Shown here in pieces: positions 1 through 8,770 of a DNA stretch of 64,000 nucleotides. The stretch covers positions 112,172 to 176,171 of the forward strand of contig CAZBGI010000001.1 of the NCBI GenBank assembly GCA_964491395.1. Reading direction: 5' to 3'. The stretch is from SKVR01 sp964491395 (lineage in GTDB: Bacteria > Bacteroidota > Bacteroidia > Bacteroidales > UBA7960). Within the stretch, counting starts at the first letter, position 1. Each line of letters starts with the position of its first letter. Both the position numbers and the translations under genes were made by a program. Under the pieces are notes generated by a model, which did not search any database, was not told the DNA's origin, and saw only the letters and a program-made list of their open reading frames with translations.

Positions 1-456
1 CAGGGCCATTGCACAGCCATGATCATGGCCGCAGCAGGCCTGCAACGCCTGGAGTTGGGGCACCTGATAACAGAAATCCTGGAGCCGGAGACTTTCATTC
101 CCGCAGTGAGCCAGGGAGCCATTGCCATGGAGGCACGCGAAAATGACCAAAGGGTTTTGGAGGTGCTACATGACATTACCCATCCACCCACATTGCAGGC
201 CGTAAATGCCGAAAGAACCTTTTTGCGCATGCTCGAAGGAGGTTGCCAGGTTCCTATCGGTTGCTTTACACAGGTTACCCGGAATCAATTCCGCATCAAG
301 GGTTTTATTTCCAATCTCGATGCTACCGAAGTCATTCAGGAAGAACGATCAGGAACGCCGGACAAAAGCATTGAACTGGCCAGCGAACTGGCAGAATACT
401 TTATCCGACAGGGATCGGAAAGGATACTGGAGGAAATAAGAAAGCAAAACAAGTAA
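1..456 (+). CDS. hemC: Hydroxymethylbilane synthase (porphobilinogen deaminase), 5' end missing
   Basis: C-terminal half of HemC, which joins four porphobilinogen molecules into hydroxymethylbilane in the cytoplasm. The reading frame is open from base 1, so the gene starts upstream of the window; about 151 residues are visible against a family length near 310. The MAAAGLQRL segment matches the family's conserved AAAGL(K/Q)RL region and AVSQGAIAMEAR matches the PxxGQGALxIExR region. The Cys in GGCQVPIG (codon 244-246) is the expected dipyrromethane-cofactor attachment residue. It stops 19 bases before hemD and is the first visible gene of the haem cluster. An internal ATG at 19 is not the true start. 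Confidence 0.96.
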   Translation, partial: QGHCTAMIMAAAGLQRLELGHLITEILEPETFIPAVSQGAIAMEARENDQRVLEVLHDITHPPTLQAVNAERTFLRMLEGGCQVPIGCFTQVTRNQFRIKGFISNLDATEVIQEERSGTPDKSIELASELAEYFIRQGSERILEEIRKQNK

Positions 457-475
457 GATATTAACCGGCCGCCAA

Positions 476-1240
476 TTGAAACCACTGGAAGGAAAAGTTA
501 TCATCACTACCCAACCGGCAGACCAGCCTCAACCCCTGAACAGGCTGCTGCAAGACATGGGTGCTATGGTATACCATCTGCCAATGATCGAAACAAAGAC
601 TTTGAACTTGCCCCCTGCCCTGCTGAAGGAAATGCTGCAACCCGATTCTTTTCAGTTGCTGGTTTTTACCAGCAAAAAAGGAGTCAGAGGCTTTTTCGAA
701 AATCTATACGTCCTGCAAAACGATTACTCTCTCCCGTCTGAGATATCCATCGCAGTTGTAGGACAGGGAACTGCCGAGTGCCTCAGCCAATACGGTCATC
801 AGGCCACCTTTATCAACCCGGGAAAAGATGCAGAAGATATGTCCCGTTTCCTTCTTAATGAGGTTGTGAAACCCAACGATAAAATCTTGCTCGCTCTGGG
901 TACCAAAGCTCCCGACTTCCTGGAAAAAACCCTGGGGAGGAAAGCTGTTGTGAAAAGAATAAACGTGTATGAAACAATACTCTTGCAGGAAGCTGATAAA
1001 AAAGTGGCTGGCTTGATTCAGCAGGGCAAAGCAGACATGTGCATTTTCACCTCGCCTTCAGGCATTTATGCATTTAAGGAATTATTTGGTGTCATCAGTG
1101 AGTTATCTATGGCTGCCATTGGAAACACAACGGGCAAAGCCATTGCGGATTCCGGTTTTAAAGTTTCGGTTATATCACCCCGTCCATCTGCGGAAGACCT
1201 TGCCACTGCTGTGGAAAAATACTTTTCCGGAAAAACGTAA
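476..1240 (+). CDS. hemD: Uroporphyrinogen-III synthase
   Basis: 254-residue HemD-fold protein that would cyclise hydroxymethylbilane with D-ring inversion to uroporphyrinogen III. HemD sequences diverge widely. The call rests on the two-lobed Rossmann-like pattern (KVIITTQPADQ at the N-terminus, LLVFTSKKGVRGFF, later CIFTSPSGIYAF and AAIGNTTGKAI) and on its place directly after hemC. The start is a TTG: the next in-frame ATG at 557 would remove the first beta strand, and the only other codon between the hemC stop and the TTG that could be considered is an ATA. The C-terminal lobe ends in RPSAEDLATAV, typical of the family. Confidence 0.9.
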   Translation: MKPLEGKVIITTQPADQPQPLNRLLQDMGAMVYHLPMIETKTLNLPPALLKEMLQPDSFQLLVFTSKKGVRGFFENLYVLQNDYSLPSEISIAVVGQGTAECLSQYGHQATFINPGKDAEDMSRFLLNEVVKPNDKILLALGTKAPDFLEKTLGRKAVVKRINVYETILLQEADKKVAGLIQQGKADMCIFTSPSGIYAFKELFGVISELSMAAIGNTTGKAIADSGFKVSVISPRPSAEDLATAVEKYFSGKT

Positions 1241-1268
1241 TAACTCTGTTTCCTTTCAGCTAAATTGC

Positions 1269-1276
1269 TAAGTTTG
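1269..1276 (+). promoter_or_regulatory. Candidate -7 promoter box before hemB
   Basis: TAAGTTTG matches the Bacteroidetes -7 consensus TAnnTTTG. It lies 52 bases before the hemB ATG. No clear TTTG -33 box is seen at the usual spacing, so this is a moderate call for an internal promoter in the haem cluster. Confidence 0.4.
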
Positions 1277-1328
1277 TAATCGTGACATATCCTACTGACA
1301 AAAAAACACAATAAAAAAACATTTAATC

Positions 1329-2315
1329 ATGTACTTTCCATCAACCCGTTTAAGAAGACTACGTGCCAATCCGGCTATCAGGGCCATGGTAAATGAAACC
1401 ATTGTATCTCTGGACAATCTGGTAATGCCTCTTTTTGCCTGCCCGGGAAAAGGAGTAAGAAACCCTATCAGTTCCATGCCAGGTAATTATCAACTTTCCG
1501 TAGACATGTTGGTGGAAGAATGCAGTGAATTGCACAAGCTGGGGATTCATTCGGTTTTATTGTTTGGTATTCCCGAAACAAAAGATGAAACCGGAATGGT
1601 AGGTGCCCACGAACATGCCATCATCCCCACTGCTGTAAGGGCCATTAAGCAAGCCATTCCTGAGATGTTTGTCATTGCAGATGTTTGCAACTGCGAATAT
1701 ACCTCACACGGGCATTGCGGCACCATAGTCAATAATGATGTGGATAACGATCTCACCTTGAAAACCCTGGCAGCACAGGCAGTTGCTTTTGCCCGTGCCG
1801 GGGTGGATATGGTAGCTCCCAGCGACATGATGGACGGTCGCGTGGTTTATATCAGGGAAAAGCTGGATGAGAATGGATACAGCAACATTCCTATCATGGC
1901 CTATTCTGCAAAGTATGCCTCCGCCTTTTATGGCCCGTTTCGCGAAGCCGCCGAAAGTGCTCCCCGGTTTGGTGATCGCCAGACCTACCAGATGAACCCT
2001 GCCAACAGCAATGAAGCCATGCGCGAAATAGAACTGGATATAGAAGAAGGAGCTGACATCATCATGGTAAAACCTGCCCTCTCTTACCTGGATATTATCC
2101 GTAGAGCCCGGGATACTTTCAACATCCCCATTGCAGCTTATAACGTGAGTGGAGAATTTTCCATGGTGAAGGCCGCGGCAGAAAAAGGGTGGATTGACGG
2201 TGAACGCATTACCAGAGAAATCCTGAAATCCATCAGACGGGCCGGGGCAGATATCATTCTTACCTATCATGCCAAAGAGATAGCTCAATGGCTCAGGGGT
2301 GAAAAAAGTTTCTGA
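1329..2315 (+). CDS. hemB: Delta-aminolevulinic acid dehydratase (porphobilinogen synthase)
   Basis: 328-residue full-length enzyme that condenses two 5-aminolevulinate molecules into porphobilinogen. The two active-site lysines are visible: K195 in YSAKYASAFYGPFR and K248 in MVKPALSYLD, the Schiff-base lysine. The metal site is the zinc type, with C120, C122 and C130 in DVCNCEYTSHGHCG, rather than the Asp-rich magnesium type. The ATG at 1329 gives the expected N-terminus with the RLRRLR and NLVMPLF motifs. It lies 88 bases after hemD with a possible promoter box in the gap, so it may be transcribed partly on its own. Confidence 0.98.
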   Translation: MYFPSTRLRRLRANPAIRAMVNETIVSLDNLVMPLFACPGKGVRNPISSMPGNYQLSVDMLVEECSELHKLGIHSVLLFGIPETKDETGMVGAHEHAIIPTAVRAIKQAIPEMFVIADVCNCEYTSHGHCGTIVNNDVDNDLTLKTLAAQAVAFARAGVDMVAPSDMMDGRVVYIREKLDENGYSNIPIMAYSAKYASAFYGPFREAAESAPRFGDRQTYQMNPANSNEAMREIELDIEEGADIIMVKPALSYLDIIRRARDTFNIPIAAYNVSGEFSMVKAAAEKGWIDGERITREILKSIRRAGADIILTYHAKEIAQWLRGEKSF

Positions 2316-2343
2316 TAATAAAACCCGCATGGATCACCATCTT

Positions 2344-2367
2344 TCATGTTTATTTTATCCAACATGA
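2344..2367. repeat. Inverted repeat before hemL
   Basis: TCATGTT (2344-2350) and AACATGA (2361-2367) are perfect 7-base inverted arms with a 10-base A/T-rich spacer, 55 bases before the hemL start. This could be an operator or a leader hairpin. No T-run follows, so it is not a normal terminator. Confidence 0.35.
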
Positions 2368-2422
2368 CACTATTCTCAGCATCTGTCATTAAGTCAACAA
2401 AACAAAAATTCCTATAAAAACT

Positions 2423-3712
2423 ATGAATCACAACAACAGCATACAAGAATTTCAGAGAGCCAAAAACAGTATTCCCGGCGGGGTTAATTCTCCTGCACGT
2501 GCTTTTCGAAGTGTTGGCGGAAACCCCGTATTTATTGCCAAAGCCAAAGGTTCACGCATGTGGGATATCGATGGCAATGAGTACATCGACTATGTATCAT
2601 CGTGGGGACCCATGATTGTGGGTCATGCCGATGAGAGAGTTATTGCCGCTATTACAGATGCCGCCCAACGAGGCACCAGCTACGGTGCTCCTACCGTGGG
2701 AGAAACCAACATGGCTGAAATGATAAAAAAAATGAAGCCTTCCATGGACATTGTACGGATGGTTAACTCAGGTACCGAAGCAACCATGAGTGCATTGCGA
2801 CTGGCAAGAGGTTACACAGGACGTAATAAATTTATCAAATTCGAGGGATGCTACCACGGACATGCTGACAGCTTCCTTATCAAAGCAGGCTCCGGAGCCT
2901 TAACCCTTGGATTGCCTGACAGCCCGGGTGTAACCAATGGAACGGCACAAGATACTCTTACCGCCAGATACAATGACCTGGAAGGAGTCGCTGAACTATT
3001 TGAAAATTTTGGCAACGACATTGCTGCCGTTATTCTTGAACCGGTAGTAGGAAACATGGGCGTGGTAATTCCCGACAAAGAATTTCTGGAAGGTCTGCGC
3101 GGATTAACCCAGAAATACGGAGCATTATTGATTTTTGATGAAGTAATGACCGGATTCCGTCTGGCCAAAGGAGGTGCACAGGAATATTTTGGCATTACTC
3201 CAGACCTGACCTGCCTGGGTAAAATTATTGGCGGAGGCTTACCGGTAGGAGCTTACGGGGGACCCAAAGAAATCATGGAACACCTGGCACCTGCCGGGCC
3301 GGTTTACCAGGCCGGAACCCTATCGGGCAACCCACTGGCCATGGCCGCCGGACTGGCTACCCTGAAAATCATTGATGAAACCCCGGGGTTTCATGCCAAC
3401 CTGGAAGAAAAGTCTGCAAGGCTTGAAAAAGGGCTGAAAGAAAATCTGAAACAAACCGGGCACAAAGGTGTTGTAAACAGAGCAGGCTCAATGATCACCC
3501 TTTTCTTCACCGAAAAAGTACAGATTAAATCTTTTGATGATGCCAGTACTTCTGACACCGAAAAATTCGGAAAGTATTTCAGAGCAATGCTCGGGCAAGG
3601 TATTTACCTGCCCCCTTCCCAATTTGAAGCGGCATTCATTCCCGGCTGCATTACAGATGAAGAGATTGAAAAAACCATTCAGGCCAGCTTACAAGCATTA
3701 AAGTCATTATAA
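2423..3712 (+). CDS. hemL: Glutamate-1-semialdehyde 2,1-aminomutase
   Basis: 429-residue PLP enzyme that moves the amino group of glutamate-1-semialdehyde to give 5-aminolevulinate, the last step of the C5 route from glutamyl-tRNA. The N-terminus has IPGGVNSPARAF, a hallmark of the family. The PLP lysine is K267 in LGKIIGGGLPVGAYGG, preceded by the FDEVMTGFR segment that contacts the cofactor. Full family length. The glutamyl-tRNA reductase (hemA) that should supply its substrate is not in the window and may lie upstream of the cut hemC. Confidence 0.98.
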   Translation: MNHNNSIQEFQRAKNSIPGGVNSPARAFRSVGGNPVFIAKAKGSRMWDIDGNEYIDYVSSWGPMIVGHADERVIAAITDAAQRGTSYGAPTVGETNMAEMIKKMKPSMDIVRMVNSGTEATMSALRLARGYTGRNKFIKFEGCYHGHADSFLIKAGSGALTLGLPDSPGVTNGTAQDTLTARYNDLEGVAELFENFGNDIAAVILEPVVGNMGVVIPDKEFLEGLRGLTQKYGALLIFDEVMTGFRLAKGGAQEYFGITPDLTCLGKIIGGGLPVGAYGGPKEIMEHLAPAGPVYQAGTLSGNPLAMAAGLATLKIIDETPGFHANLEEKSARLEKGLKENLKQTGHKGVVNRAGSMITLFFTEKVQIKSFDDASTSDTEKFGKYFRAMLGQGIYLPPSQFEAAFIPGCITDEEIEKTIQASLQALKSL

Positions 3713-3756
3713 AACAAAGGATTTTCAACAATCCCATACAGATAAGAAAACAATTA

Positions 3757-4782
3757 ATGCAAAATATATTTCTTGAAACACTCAAAGGGAACCCTACCGA
3801 CAGACCTCCCGTATGGTTTATGCGCCAGGCAGGCAGGGTGCTTCCCTCCTATCAGGCTTTAAAAGAAAAATATACGTTCTGGCAATTGATGAAGAATCCG
3901 GAGCTGGCGGCCAAAGTAACCCTCTTGCCCATTGATGATTTGGGGGTGGACGCTGCCATTTTATTCTCCGATATCCTGGTCATCCCCTATGCCATGGGCA
4001 TGGGCCTTGATTTTACAGATAAAGGACCGGTATTTGAACAACCCCTTAAGGATGTCCAATATCCGCTGGAGCGGCTCAACCCCGAACCGGAGAAACTCGA
4101 ATACATCTACAGGGCCATCGACCATATTCTGCAAACACCGGGGAATAAAACACCTCTCGTTGGTTTTTGCGGGGCACCCCTTACGGTAATGCTGTTTATG
4201 ATTCAGGGACTGGGAACACGCTCCAATTTTGCTGATGCAGAGAGATTCTTCTTTAAGGAGAAAGCCCTTACCCGCAAAATCACTGAAGCAGTTACCGAAC
4301 TAACCATCATATATGCCAAGGAACAGATAAAACGCGGGGTTTCAGCTTTTCAGCTTTTCGATACCCATGCCGGCAGCCTTCCCTTCAGCTGGTACAACGA
4401 ACTGTTTATGCCTTCTGTAAGAAGAATCGCTGACGCAGTGCGTGAAACGGGTACCCCATTTATCTTTTTTCCCAAAGGAATCGGAACAGGAATACAACAC
4501 ATGGATCAGGATATCTGCGATTTTCTGAGCATTGACTGGCAAACAGATTTATATACAGCACGCAAGATGGTTGACAAAAATGTGGGTTTGCAAGGCAATC
4601 TTGACCCGAGAGTTTTATTTGCTGATATGGAAACCATTCGCAAAGAACTCCACAAATACATTCCTTTTCACCAACAGGAAAACAAGTGGATTTTCAACCT
4701 GGGACATGGACTGGTTCCCGGCATACCGGTAGAAAATGTCAAGTTTGTAGTGGACTTTGTAAAGCAGGCACACTGGGATTAA
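3757..4782 (+). CDS. hemE: Uroporphyrinogen decarboxylase
   Basis: 341-residue cytoplasmic enzyme that removes four acetate carboxyl groups from uroporphyrinogen III to give coproporphyrinogen III. The N-terminal PPVWFMRQAGRVLPSY contains the family signature with its substrate-binding Arg residues. The LFSDILVIPYAMGM segment carries the Asp that contacts the pyrrole nitrogens, and NLGHGLVPGIPVENV is the C-terminal signature. It follows hemL by 44 bases, consistent with co-transcription. Confidence 0.98.
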   Translation: MQNIFLETLKGNPTDRPPVWFMRQAGRVLPSYQALKEKYTFWQLMKNPELAAKVTLLPIDDLGVDAAILFSDILVIPYAMGMGLDFTDKGPVFEQPLKDVQYPLERLNPEPEKLEYIYRAIDHILQTPGNKTPLVGFCGAPLTVMLFMIQGLGTRSNFADAERFFFKEKALTRKITEAVTELTIIYAKEQIKRGVSAFQLFDTHAGSLPFSWYNELFMPSVRRIADAVRETGTPFIFFPKGIGTGIQHMDQDICDFLSIDWQTDLYTARKMVDKNVGLQGNLDPRVLFADMETIRKELHKYIPFHQQENKWIFNLGHGLVPGIPVENVKFVVDFVKQAHWD

Positions 4783-4848
4783 TTGACTAACTTTACACAA
4801 GGTTGCTAAAGTTTTTTAACCCTCAATGTAAAATCGCTCCTTGACCAT

Positions 4849-6222
4849 ATGAATATTTCATTACTTCAAAAATACAACAAGCCGGGGCCGCGCTATACGA
4901 GCTATCCCCCGGCTACTTTTTTTCATGACGGTGTCACGGCAGAGAACTTTAAAACCATGGTGGTAGAGTCCAATCTGCAGCAACCGGAAAATATTTCCAT
5001 TTACCTGCATGTACCCTTTTGCAGGCAACTTTGTTATTTTTGCGGATGCAATACCAGCTGCTTTCCGGGCGATTCGTTGATTGCGCAATACATGGAAACC
5101 ATGACCGCAGAGATAAGAGCTGTATCAGAATTGCTGGACACTTCACGCCCCCTCACCCAGATTCATTGGGGCGGAGGCACTCCCAACTCTATCGACCTGA
5201 AGCATGTGGAGAAAATCATGAACATGCTGCTCAGAACCTTTACGCCTGCACCCAAAGCAGAGATTGCCATGGAATGCAACCCGGCCTACCTCAATCCCGA
5301 ACACATCGACAAGCTTGCTTCCATGGGCTTCAACAGACTGAGTCTGGGGATTCAGGATTTTAATGAAAACGTACTGAAACTGGTCAACCGCAAACCTTCA
5401 CGCTATCCTGTTGAAAAATTGATCAGTCACATGAAATCCAGCGGAATGGATGGAGTAAATATGGACCTGATATATGGCTTACCCGGTCAAACAGTTGCTT
5501 CCTTCCGAGAAACCATTCAAAAAGCCCTTGAAGTTTCGCCCGAAAGGATTGTTACTTTCTCCTATGCCCATGTACCCTGGGTAAAATCGGCTCAAAAAAT
5601 CCTGGAGGATATCGGTTTGCCAACGGTGGAAGAAAAACTCAGCATGTTTGAGACAGCATATAATCTGCTTACCGATAATGGTTACGTAGCCATTGGAATG
5701 GATCATTATGCAAAACCCGGCGATGAGCTTACCATTGCCATGAAAAACAAGAAGCTCCACCGCAACTTCCAGGGTTACTGCACCCGGGAAACCACAGGCC
5801 AGGTATATGGTTTCGGGGCAACCTCCATCAGTCAGCTCCAGGGTGGATACTATCAAAATACCAAAGATATTCATACATATATCAGCAATGTAAATAAAAC
5901 CGGTTTTGCCATCGAACGGGGCTATGAACTTTCTTTTAAAGAAAATATTAGAAGAACTGTTATCAATGAGATTATGTGCAATGGCTTCCTGGATTTTGAT
6001 GAAATTGCTGAAAGCCTGGGAATTTCTACCGATGAATTGAAAACCATTGTAGCTTTTGACCCTGAGAAACTCAAACCTTTCAGGAATGATGGCTTACTGG
6101 AACTGGAAAACAATCAGCTCCGACTGAAGGAAAACGGATTTCTGGTAGTACGCAATATTGCCATGGAGTTTGATCCTTTGCTTTCAGAGTCTTCCGGCAG
6201 GCAGTATTCCCAAACTGTGTAA
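4849..6222 (+). CDS. hemN: Oxygen-independent coproporphyrinogen III dehydrogenase (radical SAM)
   Basis: 457-residue radical-SAM enzyme that oxidatively decarboxylates coproporphyrinogen III to protoporphyrinogen IX without oxygen. The cluster motif is HVPFCRQLCYFCGC: C58, C62 and C65 bind the 4Fe-4S cluster, with the extra Cys (C67) typical of genuine HemN. The GPRYTSYPPA opening and the HWGGGTPNS motif also separate it from the shorter HemW-type relatives that often get this name. The C-terminal HemN domain (about residues 350-440) is present. No oxygen-dependent HemF is seen in the cluster. Confidence 0.95.
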   Translation: MNISLLQKYNKPGPRYTSYPPATFFHDGVTAENFKTMVVESNLQQPENISIYLHVPFCRQLCYFCGCNTSCFPGDSLIAQYMETMTAEIRAVSELLDTSRPLTQIHWGGGTPNSIDLKHVEKIMNMLLRTFTPAPKAEIAMECNPAYLNPEHIDKLASMGFNRLSLGIQDFNENVLKLVNRKPSRYPVEKLISHMKSSGMDGVNMDLIYGLPGQTVASFRETIQKALEVSPERIVTFSYAHVPWVKSAQKILEDIGLPTVEEKLSMFETAYNLLTDNGYVAIGMDHYAKPGDELTIAMKNKKLHRNFQGYCTRETTGQVYGFGATSISQLQGGYYQNTKDIHTYISNVNKTGFAIERGYELSFKENIRRTVINEIMCNGFLDFDEIAESLGISTDELKTIVAFDPEKLKPFRNDGLLELENNQLRLKENGFLVVRNIAMEFDPLLSESSGRQYSQTV

Positions 6223-6226
6223 AGAT

Positions 6227-6234
6227 TACTTTTG
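6227..6234 (+). promoter_or_regulatory. Candidate -7 promoter box before the protoporphyrinogen oxidase gene
   Basis: TACTTTTG fits TAnnTTTG, 28 bases before the ATG at 6263 and just after the hemN stop. No good -33 box was found at the standard spacing. Confidence 0.3.
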
Positions 6235-6262
6235 TTTTTGCAGAATCACATAATCAATACTT

Positions 6263-7645
6263 ATGAACCCAACTGAATTCACAGATACCATCATTATCGG
6301 ATCAGGTCTCACCGGTCTCAGTGCTGCTCATTACCTGAACAAAGCAAAGGTTGATTTCAGGGTACTGGATCGCAACCCACAGCCCGGAGGGGTGATTCAA
6401 ACCCGGACCGAGAATGGCTTTGTTTATGAAACCGGTCCTAACACCGGGGTTATTGGCAGCAGCGAGATTGCAGAGTTGTTTGAAGATGTAAAGGGAGATT
6501 GTGAGCTGGAAACAGCCAGCGAAAATGCAAAAAAACGTTACATCCTGAAAAACGGACACTGGGAGCCCTTGCCATCGGGGATAATGGCCGGGATTAAAAC
6601 CCCCCTTTTCACGCTCAAAGACAAATTTCGGTTGCTGGGAGAGCCCTTCCGTTCCAAAGGCAAAGACCCTCATGAAACCCTTTCGGGTCTGGTTAAACGG
6701 CGAATGGGCCAGAGTTTCCTGGACTATGCCATCGACCCTTTTATTATTGGCGTTTATGCCGGCGACCCCGATATCCTGGTCCCCAAATATGCCCTCCCGA
6801 AACTGTATAACCTGGAGCAGGATTATGGCAGTTTCATCGGAGGAGCCATCAAAAAACAAATGCAGAAAAAGACCGAAGCAGAAAAAAAAATCACCCGCAA
6901 GGTATTTTCTGCCAAAGGAGGACTGAGCAATCTTGTCCGTGCACTTTACACAAAAGCCGGCAAAGAAAAATTCTGTTTCAACGTACAAGACCTGTCAGTA
7001 CAGCCAGAAGGAAATCTTTTCCGGGTTTCATGGACATTCGAAGAAACCAAGCATTCCATGTCAGCACGGCATGTTGTTTTTACAGGTGGATCTTTTGATG
7101 TATATGATAGCTTTCCGTTTTTGGAAAAAGCAGATCTGGAGAAAATCACCAACCTGAAGTATGCCAAGATCATTGAAGTGACCCTGGGATTCAACCGCTG
7201 GGAAGGCATGGAGCTTGATGGTTTCGGAGGACTGATTCCATCAAGCGAGAAAAGAGATATTCTGGGGGTCCTTTTCATGTCAACCTTATTTAAGCACCGT
7301 GCGCCGGAAAAGGGAGCCCTGCTTACCATCTTTATGGGAGGAATCCGAAATGAGAAAATCAGTGAACTTCCCGACGAACAGGTTAAAGAGGTGGTGAAAA
7401 GAGAAGTATCCGACCTGATGCATTTGCCGGAATTCAACCCCGATTTGTTTAAAATAACCCGATACCACCATGCCATACCACAATACGAAGTAACCAGCGG
7501 TGCACGGTTTGAAGCCATCGAAAAACTTGAACAGAAATATCCGGGGCTGTTGCTGGGTGGAAATATGCGCGATGGCATTGGCATGGCTGACAGGGCCAAA
7601 CAGGGGAAAATGCTGGCAAACCAGATAATTAACAGGCAGAGATGA
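6263..7645 (+). CDS. hemY: Protoporphyrinogen oxidase, FAD-dependent HemY type
   Basis: 460-residue flavoprotein of the HemY (also named HemG in some databases) amine-oxidase superfamily. The dinucleotide-binding motif IIGSGLTGLSAAHYL is at residues 11-25, followed by FRVLDRNPQPGGVIQT. The C-terminal LLLGGNMRDGIGMADRAKQG matches the FAD-closing motif of the family. It would oxidise protoporphyrinogen IX (or coproporphyrinogen) for the next gene. Its stop overlaps the hemH start by four bases (ATGA), so the two are probably translationally coupled. Its presence beside an oxygen-independent HemN suggests either microaerobic life or another electron acceptor. Confidence 0.95.
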   Translation: MNPTEFTDTIIIGSGLTGLSAAHYLNKAKVDFRVLDRNPQPGGVIQTRTENGFVYETGPNTGVIGSSEIAELFEDVKGDCELETASENAKKRYILKNGHWEPLPSGIMAGIKTPLFTLKDKFRLLGEPFRSKGKDPHETLSGLVKRRMGQSFLDYAIDPFIIGVYAGDPDILVPKYALPKLYNLEQDYGSFIGGAIKKQMQKKTEAEKKITRKVFSAKGGLSNLVRALYTKAGKEKFCFNVQDLSVQPEGNLFRVSWTFEETKHSMSARHVVFTGGSFDVYDSFPFLEKADLEKITNLKYAKIIEVTLGFNRWEGMELDGFGGLIPSSEKRDILGVLFMSTLFKHRAPEKGALLTIFMGGIRNEKISELPDEQVKEVVKREVSDLMHLPEFNPDLFKITRYHHAIPQYEVTSGARFEAIEKLEQKYPGLLLGGNMRDGIGMADRAKQGKMLANQIINRQR

Positions 7646-8655
7646 ACAAAAAAGCGGTTATTCTCGTCAATACCGGCACTCCAGACCAACCAACCGTATC
7701 AGCCGTAAGAAGATACCTTAGTGAATTTCTGGGAGATGACAGGGTAATAACCTTGCCCTTCATTGCCAGCAAATTGCTGGTAAATGGCATCATCGTACCT
7801 TTCAGAGCTCCCAAATCGGCCAGACTTTATCAAAAAGTATGGACTGAAAAAGGGTCTCCCCTGCTTTGGATTTCGCAAAGTCTGAGGGACAAAGTTCAGC
7901 AAAAACTGGGCAATGACTATGAAGTTATTACTGCCATGCGCTATGGTAATCCCTCGCTGAGAGATGTCCTGGCTGGTCTTAAGAACAAACCAATATCTGA
8001 AATCATCATTTTCCCCTTGTTCCCTCAGTATGCTTCCTCCACATCCGGCTCTGCCATTGAGCTGGCATTAAAACACATCCACAAATGGAATGTGATTCCG
8101 CAGGTACGAATAATGGGGCAGTTTTACCATCATCCCGGATTCATTCATAGCTTTGCCGAAAGGATCAATGAAATGCAGCCGGAGAAATACGAGCATATAC
8201 TTTTCAGCTACCACAGTCTTCCTTTAAGCCATGTGAGTGCGAGCCATCAAAACAAAGATTGCACGCATTTCAATTGCATTGCAGAGGTAACCCCGCACAA
8301 CGCTTTCTGCTATCAGGCCACATGCTACGCTACTACACGGATGATTGCCAGGCAGCTTAATTTAACCCCTGACCGGTATTCCACCGCATTCCAGTCCCGT
8401 TTCTCCAAAAACTGGCTCAGCCCCTTCGCTGATTTGGTCATAAGAGAAAAAGCAGAACAGGGAATAAAAAACCTGCTGGTGGCAAGCCCCTCTTTTGTTA
8501 CCGACTGCCTGGAAACCATTGTAGAGATTGGGGAGGAATACCGGGAAATTTTCCTCGCAAAAGGGGGTGAGCGATTCAACTGGGTTCCATCTCTCAACGA
8601 TTCAACGATATGGGCAGAAGTTTTGGCCACCATGATAAAAGATAACAACGCTTGA
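7642..8655 (+). CDS. hemH: Ferrochelatase
   Basis: 337-residue ferrochelatase that inserts ferrous iron into the porphyrin and ends the haem cluster. The N-terminal AVILVNTGTPD, FPLFPQYASSTSG and FSYHSLP segments are diagnostic; the His in SYHSLP is the expected metal/porphyrin-contacting residue. Four cysteines are clustered internally (C207, C212, C223, C228) with C-x4-C-x10-C-x4-C spacing. This resembles the internal cysteine cluster of bacterial ferrochelatases with a 2Fe-2S centre, so an iron-sulfur cluster is likely but inferred. Overlaps the upstream oxidase by four bases. Confidence 0.97.
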   Translation: MNKKAVILVNTGTPDQPTVSAVRRYLSEFLGDDRVITLPFIASKLLVNGIIVPFRAPKSARLYQKVWTEKGSPLLWISQSLRDKVQQKLGNDYEVITAMRYGNPSLRDVLAGLKNKPISEIIIFPLFPQYASSTSGSAIELALKHIHKWNVIPQVRIMGQFYHHPGFIHSFAERINEMQPEKYEHILFSYHSLPLSHVSASHQNKDCTHFNCIAEVTPHNAFCYQATCYATTRMIARQLNLTPDRYSTAFQSRFSKNWLSPFADLVIREKAEQGIKNLLVASPSFVTDCLETIVEIGEEYREIFLAKGGERFNWVPSLNDSTIWAEVLATMIKDNNA

Positions 8656-8704
8656 TCCATAATATTTAATAAACAACAGAAGGTAAATCATCTGTGGAAT
8701 ACAA

Positions 8705-8733
8705 TTTGATGTGGTATTTAAGTTTTACCTTTG
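8705..8733 (+). promoter_or_regulatory. Bacteroidetes-type promoter of the lipoprotein gene
   Basis: A TTTG -33 box (8705-8708) and a TACCTTTG -7 box (8726-8733) are separated by 17 bases, and the ATG follows 37 bases later. This is the clearest two-box match to the TTTG / TAnnTTTG consensus in the window. Confidence 0.55.
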
Positions 8734-8770
8734 TAAAAAAGACATCCCAATTACTATTAAGTAGTCACTT

